64,000 nucleotides of DNA from Burkholderia sp. Bp8963. GTDB lineage: Bacteria; Pseudomonadota; Gammaproteobacteria; Burkholderiales; Burkholderiaceae. The notes below the pieces were generated by a model. The model was not told where the DNA came from. It saw nothing but the letters and a program-made list of their open reading frames with translations, and ran no database searches. The position numbers and the translations under genes are program-made. Each line of letters begins with the position of its first letter. The stretch's first letter is position 1. Positions 19,436 through 28,183 of the stretch are shown in pieces. Location: assembly GCF_003854275.1 (NCBI RefSeq), contig NZ_QTQP01000016.1:62001-126000 (forward strand). Reading direction: 5' to 3'.

Positions 19436-20666
19436 TATCCCGGCGACGGTTACCGGCGGACTGGACCTGACCGCGTCGGCCCGCACCAAGGGCGCCGCGC
19501 ACGCTGCGAAGGACGTAACCGTCAAGATGCCGAACGATCGCCTGTCGAGTCATGACAACGGGTTCGGTCTGCTCCGCCTCTTCTTCGCGACGATGGTGCT
19601 GTGGGACCACGCGTTTCCGCTGGGTGGATTCGGGCGCGATCCGATGTGGCATCTGACGCTGGACCAGGATTCGATGGGCGGGATCTGCGTGTCGGGCTTC
19701 TTTGCGATCAGCGGTTTCCTGATCGCCAAGAGCGGCATGCGGGCCGACCTGCTGCAGTTTGCATGGCGCCGATGCGTGCGCATTTTCCCGGCGTACTGGA
19801 CGGTGCTCGTGATTACCGCGTTTGGCGTGGGACCCGTGATCCATTATCTGGACGCGGGTACGCTGCATGGGTACTGGAATACCGTGATCGGCGGCCCGCT
19901 CGGATACGTGGTGAACAACTGGAACCTGTGGATCGGCCAGTACGGTATCAACAGCCTGCTGCGCGATACGACGCCTTACGGCAAGTCGGTGTCGGCGAGC
20001 GTGTTCAACGGATCGATCTGGACGCTGATCTATGAGGCGCAGTGCTACGTGATGGTGGGCATTTTCGCGGTGTTCGGCCTGCTTTCCGGGCATCGGCGGG
20101 TCCTGCTCGGCATCACGGTCGCGGCATGGATGCTGCTGGCGCTTCAGACCGTCAACCCCGCGTACCCGGGGAAGCTCGTGCCGTGGCTCGACGATCCTCA
20201 CGTCGTTCAATACGGCGCGATCTTCCTGATGGGGTCGTGCGCGGCGGCTTATTCGAAGCAGCTCCCGATTACCGACAAGCTGGGTGTTTTCGCGATCGGC
20301 GTCTATCTGCTCAGCCTGTTCAAGGGCGGCTATTTTCTGCTGGGCTATCCGGCAATGGTGTACGCGATCCTGTGGCTCGCCTGCCGGTTGCCTGGCTGGG
20401 CGCGCCGCATCGGCGCGAAGAACGACTACTCGTACGGAATCTACGTGTTCGGGTTCCTGGTTCAGCAATTGCTCGCGTATGCAGGCGTCTACCGGTACGG
20501 GTTCGCGGTGTTTCTGGCCGCGTCGGTATTTTTCACGTTTATTTGCGCGTGGTTCAGTTGGCATCTGGTTGAAAAGCGCGCGCTCGATCTCAAGGATTGG
20601 GGACCAGGACGTGGTTGGCAGTTCGTTTTGGCTGGATTGAATTTGAAGAAAGAGGAAAGGCAATGA
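19425..20666 (+). CDS. Acyltransferase family 3 membrane protein (OafA/YrhL-like)
   Basis: A 413-residue integral membrane protein with about ten hydrophobic helices. The family signature is recognisable: GFGLLRLFFATMVLWDHAF with the conserved Arg and His, GFFAISGFLIAKS, and FPAYW. Such proteins O-acetylate or otherwise acylate surface polysaccharides using cytoplasmic acyl-CoA. The soluble N-terminal tail of about 40 residues is poorly conserved. It overlaps wzt by 11 nt and the next gene by 4 nt. The sugar and the acyl group are not deducible. Confidence 0.88.
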   Translation: MRSDIPATVTGGLDLTASARTKGAAHAAKDVTVKMPNDRLSSHDNGFGLLRLFFATMVLWDHAFPLGGFGRDPMWHLTLDQDSMGGICVSGFFAISGFLIAKSGMRADLLQFAWRRCVRIFPAYWTVLVITAFGVGPVIHYLDAGTLHGYWNTVIGGPLGYVVNNWNLWIGQYGINSLLRDTTPYGKSVSASVFNGSIWTLIYEAQCYVMVGIFAVFGLLSGHRRVLLGITVAAWMLLALQTVNPAYPGKLVPWLDDPHVVQYGAIFLMGSCAAAYSKQLPITDKLGVFAIGVYLLSLFKGGYFLLGYPAMVYAILWLACRLPGWARRIGAKNDYSYGIYVFGFLVQQLLAYAGVYRYGFAVFLAASVFFTFICAWFSWHLVEKRALDLKDWGPGRGWQFVLAGLNLKKEERQ

Positions 20667-21754
20667 GCGACGTAAAGGCAAGCTGGGTCGATGGAAAGAA
20701 GATTCTCGTCACCGGTGGTGCGGGATTCATCGGCTGTGCGATTTCGCAGCGGCTGGCGCAGCGTGCGAGCCGCTATGTCGTGATGGACAATCTGCATCCG
20801 CAGATCCACGAGCGTGCGGTGCGGCCGAGTGCACTCCATGAGCGGGCCGAACTCGTCGTGGCGGACGTCACCGACGCCGACGCGTGGGACGCGCTCCTCG
20901 GTGATTTCCAGCCCGACGTCATCGTCCACCTCGCGGCGGAAACCGGCACGGGGCAATCGCTGACCGAGGCGAGCCGACATGCGCTCGTCAACGTCGTGGG
21001 CACGACGCGGATGACCGACGCGCTGATGAAGCATGGCGTCACGGTTCAGCACATCCTGCTGACGAGCAGCCGCGCCGTTTACGGTGAAGGCGCATGGCAG
21101 CGGCCGGACGGCACGGTCGTCTACCCCGGCCAGCGCGGACGCGCTCAACTCGAAAGCGCGCAATGGGATTTCCCGGGAATGACGATGCTGCCGTCGCGTG
21201 CCGATCGCACGGAGCCGCGGCCGACGAGCGTGTACGGTGCGACCAAGCTCGCGCAGGAGCAGGTGCTGCGTGCGTGGGCGCTCGCGACGAAGGTGCCGCT
21301 GTCGATTCTGCGCTTGCAGAATGTCTACGGGCCGGGGCAGTCGCTCACCAATTCGTATACGGGCATCGTCGCGCTTTTCTCCCGACTGGCGCGTGAAAAG
21401 AAGGTCATCCCGCTGTACGAAGACGGCAATGTCACGCGCGACTTCGTGAGCATCGAAGACGTCGCGGATGCGATCGCTGCGGGCCTGGCGCGCGAGCCGG
21501 AGACGCTTTCGTTCTTCGATATCGGTTCGGGGACGGCGACCAGCATCCTGCAAATGGCGCAGACCGTCGCCGACTACTACGGCGCGCCTGCGCCGACGGT
21601 GACCGGCGCGTTCCGAGACGGTGACGTGCGCCATGCCGCGTGCGACATCGATGTCTCGCTCGCGAACCTTGCGTGGAAGCCTCAATGGTCGCTGGAAGCA
21701 GGCGTTCGCCAGCTGCAGGGCTGGATCGCGCAAGAGCTCGATCGCAAAGACTAA
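20663..21754 (+). CDS. NAD-dependent nucleotide-sugar epimerase, possibly dTDP-L-rhamnose 4-epimerase
   Basis: A 363-residue extended SDR protein. The cofactor motif is GGAGFIG (residue 18 on), the catalytic Ser lies in LLTSSRAVYGEG, and the Tyr/Lys pair in SVYGATK. Between them is an insertion with GQRGRAQLES..W and a run of Pro/Thr/Glu before the YxxxK, a layout I associate with dTDP-L-rhamnose 4-epimerases that make dTDP-6-deoxy-L-talose. With rmlBACD in the same operon this substrate is plausible, but a UDP-sugar epimerase cannot be excluded. The start overlaps the previous stop (ATGA). Confidence 0.85.
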   Translation: MSDVKASWVDGKKILVTGGAGFIGCAISQRLAQRASRYVVMDNLHPQIHERAVRPSALHERAELVVADVTDADAWDALLGDFQPDVIVHLAAETGTGQSLTEASRHALVNVVGTTRMTDALMKHGVTVQHILLTSSRAVYGEGAWQRPDGTVVYPGQRGRAQLESAQWDFPGMTMLPSRADRTEPRPTSVYGATKLAQEQVLRAWALATKVPLSILRLQNVYGPGQSLTNSYTGIVALFSRLAREKKVIPLYEDGNVTRDFVSIEDVADAIAAGLAREPETLSFFDIGSGTATSILQMAQTVADYYGAPAPTVTGAFRDGDVRHAACDIDVSLANLAWKPQWSLEAGVRQLQGWIAQELDRKD

Positions 21755-21774
21755 TTCAATCGTAGAGGTTACGA

Positions 21775-22698
21775 GTGCCACTGCACGATACGACAGTTAC
21801 CGGACCCGCATCACTGCGGATTCAGTCGATTCTGTACAACAACACCCAGGAACACATCGATAGCGCGCTCGAAAGCATTGCGCGCGCGGCGGATCTCGCC
21901 ATCGGTGCGGGTGTCCTGTCATCGGTGGAAGTCGCGATCGGCGATTGCTCGCCGAATCCGGTGTTTACGGCCGAAGTGATCGAGGCGCGCGCCATCAAGT
22001 ATCGCCCGCAAGGCATCGGTCGTATCGACTACACGTTTTTCGACGCCAATCTCGGGTCCGCCGCAGGTCATAACCGCTTGCTGGCGGACCTGAATACTGA
22101 TCTGGTGCTGATCCTGAATCCGGACGCACTGATGGCGCCCAACATGTTCATCGAACTGGTGCGGCCGATGCGCAAGCCGGGCGTGGGGATCGTCGAAGCG
22201 AGACAGATCCCGATCGAGCACCCGAAGGACTACGATCCGACGACCGGTGAGACGAGCTGGGCGGCGACCGCTTGCGCGCTCGTCTCGGCCGCAGTGGCAA
22301 AAGAGGTGAACGGGTTCGATTCGGAATCGTTCTTCCTCTATTGCGACGACGTCGACTTCTCGTGGCGGGTTCGGGTGGCGGGCTACAAGGTGATCTTCCA
22401 GCCGTCCGCCGCGCTCTTTCACGACAAGCGGTTGTCGACCGCAGGCAAGTGGATCGTCGGCGGCGCGGAAGAGTATTACTCGGCCGAGGCTGCAATGATC
22501 CTCGCCCACAAATATTCGAACGGCGCGCTGGCGGATCGCATCGAGCGCCAGTTGCTCGCTCACGGCAGCGACGCCGAAAAGAAAGCCGCGCAGAAATACC
22601 GCGACCTCAAGAATTCCGGCAAATTGCCGGCGCCGATCGATCCCGACCACCGCGTGGCGCAGTTCATCGACGGAAATTACGCGAAACATCGGTTCTAA
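21775..22698 (+). CDS. Family 2 glycosyltransferase (rhamnosyltransferase-like)
   Basis: A 307-residue single-domain GT-A transferase, cytoplasmic. The DxD-type region is LILNPDALM (around residue 110), and YCDDVDFSWRVRVAGYKV is the conserved acceptor/base motif seen in rhamnosyltransferases. The segment IPIEHPKDYDPTTGETSW has a close counterpart in the N-terminal half of the gene at 24480, so the two share ancestry. Starts with GTG at 21775, preceded by AGAGG. The last 60 residues are charged and outside the catalytic core. It probably adds one sugar of the O-repeat. Confidence 0.87.
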   Translation: MPLHDTTVTGPASLRIQSILYNNTQEHIDSALESIARAADLAIGAGVLSSVEVAIGDCSPNPVFTAEVIEARAIKYRPQGIGRIDYTFFDANLGSAAGHNRLLADLNTDLVLILNPDALMAPNMFIELVRPMRKPGVGIVEARQIPIEHPKDYDPTTGETSWAATACALVSAAVAKEVNGFDSESFFLYCDDVDFSWRVRVAGYKVIFQPSAALFHDKRLSTAGKWIVGGAEEYYSAEAAMILAHKYSNGALADRIERQLLAHGSDAEKKAAQKYRDLKNSGKLPAPIDPDHRVAQFIDGNYAKHRF

Positions 22699-22701
22699 AT
22701 C

Positions 22702-24429
22702 ATGAAATCGGCAACTTATCAATTCGGCTACCGCGAGAATTCGGTGTACAGCAATGTGGTCGCGCTGATTGCGGAATTCGGTGCGCGTGATGGCCTGCAT
22801 CTGGATATCGGCTGCGGTTACGGGGCGATTGCGGAGCCTGTCCGTGACCTGGGACTGACGTATGTCGGCTTCGATACGGATGGCGATGCGCTGCAGAACA
22901 TCCAGTCGCGCGGGTTCGCAACGGGGCAAGTCGACCTGCAGCGTCTGGACGACGCGTTCGCGCAAATCGAAACCGTGGTAGCGGGCCGTCGCGTGACGTC
23001 GATTTCCGTCATCGACACGCTCGAGCACATTACGAACGGACCGGCGCTCCTCGAGCGTCTGCGCGCGTATGCCGACAGTCACGCGATCCTGCTCGTCGTC
23101 GCCGTGCCGAATGCGGGCCACCGCGATCTCGGCATCAAGCTGCTGACGGGCCACTGGGACTACACGGTCGCGGGCCTGCTCGACCACACGCACGTGATTC
23201 ACCATACCGACCAGCTGCTCGCGCGCATGGCCAAGCGCGCCGGCTGGCACGAAGTCGGCGCTCGGGACTACTTCATGGAGGCGAGCGATCAGGCGTTTCC
23301 GCGTGCACATCCGATGCTGACCGGGCACACGCCGGTATCGCGCTACCTGTGGCAGATCCGCGGCTCTGCCGATGGCTTCGGTACCGTCAACGAGTTCGTG
23401 CGCGCCTATTTGCCCGGCGCACGGCACGACGCGGTCCAGTTGCTGGCGGAACAGCGGGCGCAGCAGCCGTTCCTGTCGATCGTCACGCGCACGCAGGGCA
23501 AGCGATTGGGCAACCTTCGCGATGTCCTGCTTTGCCTGACCGCGCAGACCTGCCAGGATTTCGAAGTCCTGGTGATGGCGCACAAGGTCGAGGAAGAGCC
23601 GCTGTTCGCAGTCAAGCGGATCGTGGAGGATCTGCCGGAATCCATCCGGGTGCGGGTGCGCGTGATCCAGTGCGAACGCGCCGGGCGTTCGTCACCGCTC
23701 AACGACGGGTTCATGGCGGCGAAGGGTCGATACATCGCGATTCTCGACGACGACGAACTGGTGTTCGCCCATTGGGTCGAGACGTTCCGGAAGCTGGAAG
23801 AGAATGCATCGGGGCGCGTATTGCGCGCGACCGCCGCGGAACAGGACATCGTTTCCACCGGCAAGCGGCCCGACGGTGCGCTGGCCTACCGGACGGTTTC
23901 GTCGATCACGACGCCGTATCCGTCGAAGTTCGAGTTCTACGACCATCTGTCCCAGAACTATTCGCCGACGTTCTCCCTCGCATTTCCGCGCGTCGCGTTT
24001 CAGGACCTGGGCATCCGGTTCGACGAGTCGCTCGACACGGCGGAGGATTGGGATTTCGAAATGCGGACCGTGTTTCTGTGCGGCGTCGAGAGCAGCCCGG
24101 AAATCACCGGCATCTACCGGAAGTGGCGCACCGGCGAGTCGTCGTTCTCGGGGCATTCGCAGGAAGAGTGGAGCCGCGATTACAGCAAGATCCTCGCGAA
24201 GCACAACGAGCAGTACCATGTATTCCCGCCGGGCACGATCAAGATGCTGATCGATCAGCGCAACTGGATTCGCAAGCTGGAGTGCGACATCGCCGTGCTG
24301 CGGGGCAGTTCCCAGCTCGATCCGCTGCGACGATTCTTCATCAGGCATCCGCGCGTGTATCGGGTTGTGCGCATGGCTTACGACAATTCGCGACTTGTCG
24401 CGCGGAGAATCGTCCGGCGCTTGGGCTGA
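22702..24429 (+). CDS. Bifunctional protein: SAM-dependent methyltransferase fused to family 2 glycosyltransferase
   Basis: A 575-residue two-domain protein. Residues 1 to about 215 are a class I methyltransferase: motif I is LDIGCGYGA (from residue 34), followed by YVGFDTDGDAL and VIDTLEH. From about residue 255 a GT-A domain starts (FLSIVTRTQGKR), with the nucleotide-binding AILDDDE and a catalytic-type DTAEDWDFEMR. It starts 3 nt after the preceding GT. A fused methyltransferase beside a Wzt with a carbohydrate-binding domain recalls chain-terminating enzymes such as WbdD, so it may cap the O-chain; this is inference. A simple internal methylation of the repeat unit is the alternative. Confidence 0.9.
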   Translation: MKSATYQFGYRENSVYSNVVALIAEFGARDGLHLDIGCGYGAIAEPVRDLGLTYVGFDTDGDALQNIQSRGFATGQVDLQRLDDAFAQIETVVAGRRVTSISVIDTLEHITNGPALLERLRAYADSHAILLVVAVPNAGHRDLGIKLLTGHWDYTVAGLLDHTHVIHHTDQLLARMAKRAGWHEVGARDYFMEASDQAFPRAHPMLTGHTPVSRYLWQIRGSADGFGTVNEFVRAYLPGARHDAVQLLAEQRAQQPFLSIVTRTQGKRLGNLRDVLLCLTAQTCQDFEVLVMAHKVEEEPLFAVKRIVEDLPESIRVRVRVIQCERAGRSSPLNDGFMAAKGRYIAILDDDELVFAHWVETFRKLEENASGRVLRATAAEQDIVSTGKRPDGALAYRTVSSITTPYPSKFEFYDHLSQNYSPTFSLAFPRVAFQDLGIRFDESLDTAEDWDFEMRTVFLCGVESSPEITGIYRKWRTGESSFSGHSQEEWSRDYSKILAKHNEQYHVFPPGTIKMLIDQRNWIRKLECDIAVLRGSSQLDPLRRFFIRHPRVYRVVRMAYDNSRLVARRIVRRLG

Positions 24430-24479
24430 TTCGAGTGCCATGACGGTGTTCGTGATCGTTCTCGATGGCAGGAACGCAG

Positions 24480-26324
24480 ATGCGGTTTGACATCTCCATT
24501 GTCGTCTATCGGGAAGCCGAGGACACGCTGTCCGCGCTTCTCGAAAGTCTTGCCGCTCAAGTGTCCTGTCCGGACGTGCAGTTGCGGGTCTGGCTGCGCA
24601 ACAACGACCCTGGCGATGCAGGTCGCTGGGATCGTTTCGTGCGTTCCGCCGCATCCTGGCCGTTCGACGTTTCGGTCAGCCATTCGCCCGGCAATGTCGG
24701 GTTCGGCGCAGCGCACAACGCCACCTTCGAGATGGGTGACGCTCCGTTCTTCTTCGTGCTGAACCCCGATGTCTGCCTGCATTCGACTGCGATATTCGTT
24801 CTGACGGAGGCCATCGCAGCCGCCCGGGACGACGTTGCCGCATGGGAGTTGCGGCAACTGCCGTACGAGCATCCGAAGCTTTACGATCCCGTCACGCTCC
24901 GTACCGACTGGATGACGGGGGCGGCGGTCGTGTTTCGACGCGAGGCCTACGCACAGGCGGGCGGTTTCGAGCCGCGCATTTTCATGTACGGCGAGGATGT
25001 CGACCTGTCGTGGCGGCTGCGAGCGGCCGGCTGGACTTTGTCCTACGTGCCGAAGGCGGTTGCCGTGCATCGTACGTATGCGACGCCGGGGGAGGTCAAG
25101 CCGCTTCAGCTGGTCGGGGGAATACAGGCGTCGTTGCAACTGCGCACGCGTTTCGGGTCATGGTTCGACGTGTTGCGCGGCCTCGGCTGCTGGCTGGTCG
25201 AGTTCGCGCGGCCGCCGCGCGTTGTGCGGGCACGGCGTCAGTGTGTCTCGATCCTGTATCGGTATCTGCGAACGATGTGGTATTTCCGTCGCACCGGAAA
25301 ACCGTTTCGCAGCGCCGGGTTTCGGCCGGATTTTCGCTTTTGGGGATATGGCGACAGGCGCGACGGCGCATTCTTCGCGTTTGAAACCGACGAGCCCGAT
25401 CCGGCGGCGTTGCCGCTCGTGTCGATTGTCGTGCGCACGCATCGCAGGCCTGCCCTGCTGCGTGAAGCGCTGACGTCGCTGCTGAACCAGACCTATCCTC
25501 GCATCGAAGTCGTCGTCGTCGAAGACGGTCCGGCAAACAGCGCGGCGATGATCGAACGAGAGTTCGCCGGCCGCCTGAACGTCCGTTATGTCGCCACGGG
25601 AGATTCCGTCGGGCGAAGCGCGGCAGGCAATCGCGGTCTTGCGCTGGCCACCGGCGATTGGCTGGGTTTTCTGGACGACGACGACCAGTTCTACGCCGAC
25701 CACGTCGAGACGCTGATGCAGGTCGCGCGAGCGGGCGCGAATCGCGCCGTCTATGGTGCGTCCCACGAGATTCCGACGACATTCGTGCAATTATCGGACG
25801 ACGTTGCCGAGTATCGTGAAGCGGCCGCGATGGTCATGTACCGGCCGTATTCCCGACTGTCGATGTGGCAGGAGAATCTCGCGCCGATCCAGGCCGTGCT
25901 GTTTCATCGCAGTCTCTACGCGGAATTCGGCGGATTCGACGAGGATCTCGATCAACTCGAGGATTGGGTGCTGTGGGTACGCTACTCCTGCGCGACCGAC
26001 TTCACGTCGGTGATGCGGGTCACGTCGCGGTATCGCACGCCCATGTCGAGCGAGGTCGCGCTGACGCGGCAGGCCAGGCTGCATCACGCATACGCGCAAG
26101 CGGTCGAGCGGCAGCGCGCGATGCGCGTCACGCTGAGTCCGTTCGACGTGATGGACATGGCGGAGGAGCAGGCGCGCCGGCATGCGATCGTCTACTTATC
26201 GAGACGTGCCGCGCGCAACCTGCTTGTCCGGATCCCGTTCCTGAGACCGATGATGTCGACTCAGGCTGCGTGGCGCCGCAATCTGCGCGGGCTGCTGCGT
26301 CGCATGACGCGGGGCTCGCGATGA
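24480..26324 (+). CDS. Bifunctional glycosyltransferase with two family 2 domains
   Basis: A 614-residue tandem GT-A protein. The N-terminal domain (residues 1 to about 225) has FDISIVVYRE, FFFVLNPDV and YGEDVDLSWRLRAAGW; the C-terminal domain starts near residue 311 (VSIVVRTHRRPALL) and has FLDDDDQF and LEDWVLWVR. The first half resembles the GT at 21775, the second the GT half of the gene at 22702. The ATG at 24480 has AGGA 6 nt upstream; an ATG at 24465 would add five residues. It probably makes two linkages of the O-repeat or a disaccharide polymer. About 50 nt follow the previous gene. Confidence 0.88.
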   Translation: MRFDISIVVYREAEDTLSALLESLAAQVSCPDVQLRVWLRNNDPGDAGRWDRFVRSAASWPFDVSVSHSPGNVGFGAAHNATFEMGDAPFFFVLNPDVCLHSTAIFVLTEAIAAARDDVAAWELRQLPYEHPKLYDPVTLRTDWMTGAAVVFRREAYAQAGGFEPRIFMYGEDVDLSWRLRAAGWTLSYVPKAVAVHRTYATPGEVKPLQLVGGIQASLQLRTRFGSWFDVLRGLGCWLVEFARPPRVVRARRQCVSILYRYLRTMWYFRRTGKPFRSAGFRPDFRFWGYGDRRDGAFFAFETDEPDPAALPLVSIVVRTHRRPALLREALTSLLNQTYPRIEVVVVEDGPANSAAMIEREFAGRLNVRYVATGDSVGRSAAGNRGLALATGDWLGFLDDDDQFYADHVETLMQVARAGANRAVYGASHEIPTTFVQLSDDVAEYREAAAMVMYRPYSRLSMWQENLAPIQAVLFHRSLYAEFGGFDEDLDQLEDWVLWVRYSCATDFTSVMRVTSRYRTPMSSEVALTRQARLHHAYAQAVERQRAMRVTLSPFDVMDMAEEQARRHAIVYLSRRAARNLLVRIPFLRPMMSTQAAWRRNLRGLLRRMTRGSR

Positions 26325-26385
26325 TCGGACGCCGGCCGCGCGCTGCGCGCCTGCCGCGCACATTCCCGCCTTTGAGACTTCGAGT

Positions 26386-27216
26386 GTGATTCGTTTCGAA
26401 CTGAACCATCTGTCGGTGTCGATCGTCGTCTACCGGCCCGATCTCGTCCAGCTCGGGCAGACGCTGACGAGCCTTGCTGCCGCCTGCGAGCGGCTGCGCG
26501 CCGCGCAGCCGGATCTGCCGGTCAAGCTCTACCTGATCGACAACGGCGGCCTGCCCGCCACGCCGGCGATGCTCGACGCACTTTCCTCGCGTGGCATCGA
26601 CTGGGAAGTCGTGTCGGGCCACGGGAACGTCGGCTACGGCCGCGGCCACAATCTCGCGATCGAGCGAGCGGCCAGCCGCTTCCATCTGGTGCTGAATCCG
26701 GATATCGATCTCGATCGGGACGCGCTGTCGGCTGCGCTGGAGGCTTTCAACGCCGAACCGGCGCTCGGTTTGCTGACCCCCTGGATCGGTGACGACGACG
26801 GACATCAGCAGTTTCTCTGCCGGCGCTTTCCCGCCGTGCTCGACCTGTTCGTGCGCGGATTCCTGCCCGCCGGCGCGCGGCGCTTGTTCGCACGCCGCCT
26901 TGCGCGCTACGAAATGCAGGATCAGATCAACGGCCATGACATCCTGTGGGATCCCCCCATCGTCAGCGGCTGCTTCATGCTGTTCCGCACCGACGTCCTG
27001 AAGCAGCTCGGCGGCTTCGATCCGCGCTACTTCCTGTATTTCGAGGATTACGATCTGAGCCTGCGCAGCCATGATGTCGCCCGCGTCGCCTATGTCCCCT
27101 CCGTACGCGTGATCCATCACGGCGGCGGCGCGTCCCGCAAAGGCTTCGCACACATCCGCATGTTCGCGGCGTCGGCGTTCAAGTTCTACAATCGCTTCGG
27201 CTGGAGGCTGTGGTGA
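26386..27216 (+). CDS. Family 2 glycosyltransferase (rhamnosyltransferase-like)
   Basis: A 276-residue GT-A enzyme. Key parts are LSVSIVVYRPD, the GHGNVGYGRGHN loop, FHLVLNPDIDL as the DxD-type motif (near residue 105) and YFLYFEDYDLSLRS as the acceptor motif. It begins with GTG at 26386, 61 nt after the previous gene, and overlaps the next gene by 4 nt. It resembles WbbL-type transferases that add the first rhamnose to a HexNAc primer, which fits its place just before the wbpV/L/M-like genes. The specific linkage is unknown. Confidence 0.86.
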   Translation: MIRFELNHLSVSIVVYRPDLVQLGQTLTSLAAACERLRAAQPDLPVKLYLIDNGGLPATPAMLDALSSRGIDWEVVSGHGNVGYGRGHNLAIERAASRFHLVLNPDIDLDRDALSAALEAFNAEPALGLLTPWIGDDDGHQQFLCRRFPAVLDLFVRGFLPAGARRLFARRLARYEMQDQINGHDILWDPPIVSGCFMLFRTDVLKQLGGFDPRYFLYFEDYDLSLRSHDVARVAYVPSVRVIHHGGGASRKGFAHIRMFAASAFKFYNRFGWRLW

Positions 27217-28178
27217 CCCGCATCATCGTGACAGGCGCGAACGGCTTCGTCGGTCGTGCAGTCTGCCGGCTGGCGCTCGCGGCAGGGCACACGGTCACGG
27301 CGCTGGTGCGCCGTCCCGGCGGATGCGTCGACGGTGTTCGCGAATGGGTGCATGACGCGCCCGATTTCGCCGGGCTCTCCGACGCATGGCCGGCCGGCCT
27401 CGAAGCCGATTGCGTGATCCACCTTGCCGCGCGCGTGCACGTGATGCGCGACGAGTCGCCCGATCCGGCTGCCGCGTTCGACGCGACCAACGTTGCGGGC
27501 ACGCTGCGCGTCGCCGAAGCCGCACGCGCGCATGGCGCGCGCCGCTTCGTGTTCGCAAGCAGCATCAAGGCGGTTGGCGAAGGCGATGGCGGCGTACCGC
27601 TCGCGGAGAATGCCACCCCGGTTCCGCAGGATCCGTACGGGCGCTCGAAACTGCGCGCGGAGCAGCAGCTCGCGCAATTCGGCGTACAGGCCGGGCTCGA
27701 TATCGTGATCGTCCGTCCGCCGCTCGTCTACGGCCCGGACGTGCGCGCGAACTTCCTGCGGATGATGGATGCGGTGTCGCGCGGGATGCCGCTTCCGCTC
27801 GCTGCCGCCACGGCCCGCCGCAGCCTCATCTACGTCGACAACCTCGCGGATGTGCTGCTGTCGTGCGCGCTCGATCCGCGCGCTGCGGGCGAGTGCTTTC
27901 ATGTCGCGGACGACGATGCGCCGTCGGTCGCCGGCCTGCTGCGCATGGTCGGCGACGCGCTCGGCAAGCCGGCGCGGCTGTTTCCGGTGCCGGTCGGCGC
28001 GCTGCGCGCGCTCGGCCGGCTGACCGGCCGCGGCGCCGCCGTGGATCGCCTGACGGGCAGCCTGCAGCTCGACGCCGGCCGCGTGAAGCGGGTGCTGGAC
28101 TGGCATCCTCGCCACACGACGCGGCAGGGCCTCGAAGCGACCGCCGCGTGGTATCGTTCGCGCGACAACCAGAAATAG
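27213..28178 (+). CDS. NAD-dependent sugar 4-reductase/epimerase, WbpV-like
   Basis: A 321-residue extended SDR protein. GANGFVG (near residue 8) binds NAD(P), HLAARVHVM follows, the catalytic Ser lies in FASSIKAVGEG and the Tyr/Lys in DPYGRSKLRAE. In Pseudomonas O-antigen loci WbpV sits next to WbpL and WbpM and reduces the 4-keto product of WbpM to UDP-D-FucNAc; the same three neighbours occur here. The GTG at 27213 has GGAGG at 27203-27207; a second GTG one codon upstream is too close to it. Translation is probably coupled to the preceding GT through the 4-nt overlap. Confidence 0.85.
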   Translation: MTRIIVTGANGFVGRAVCRLALAAGHTVTALVRRPGGCVDGVREWVHDAPDFAGLSDAWPAGLEADCVIHLAARVHVMRDESPDPAAAFDATNVAGTLRVAEAARAHGARRFVFASSIKAVGEGDGGVPLAENATPVPQDPYGRSKLRAEQQLAQFGVQAGLDIVIVRPPLVYGPDVRANFLRMMDAVSRGMPLPLAAATARRSLIYVDNLADVLLSCALDPRAAGECFHVADDDAPSVAGLLRMVGDALGKPARLFPVPVGALRALGRLTGRGAAVDRLTGSLQLDAGRVKRVLDWHPRHTTRQGLEATAAWYRSRDNQK

Positions 28179-28183
28179 GCAAC

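Noticed and set aside
17879..19525. 548-codon open frame on the minus strand
   Set aside because: It is fully antisense to wzt, which has intact Walker and Wzt-C motifs; the product is Arg/Glu/His-rich with no domain, typical of high-GC antisense frames.
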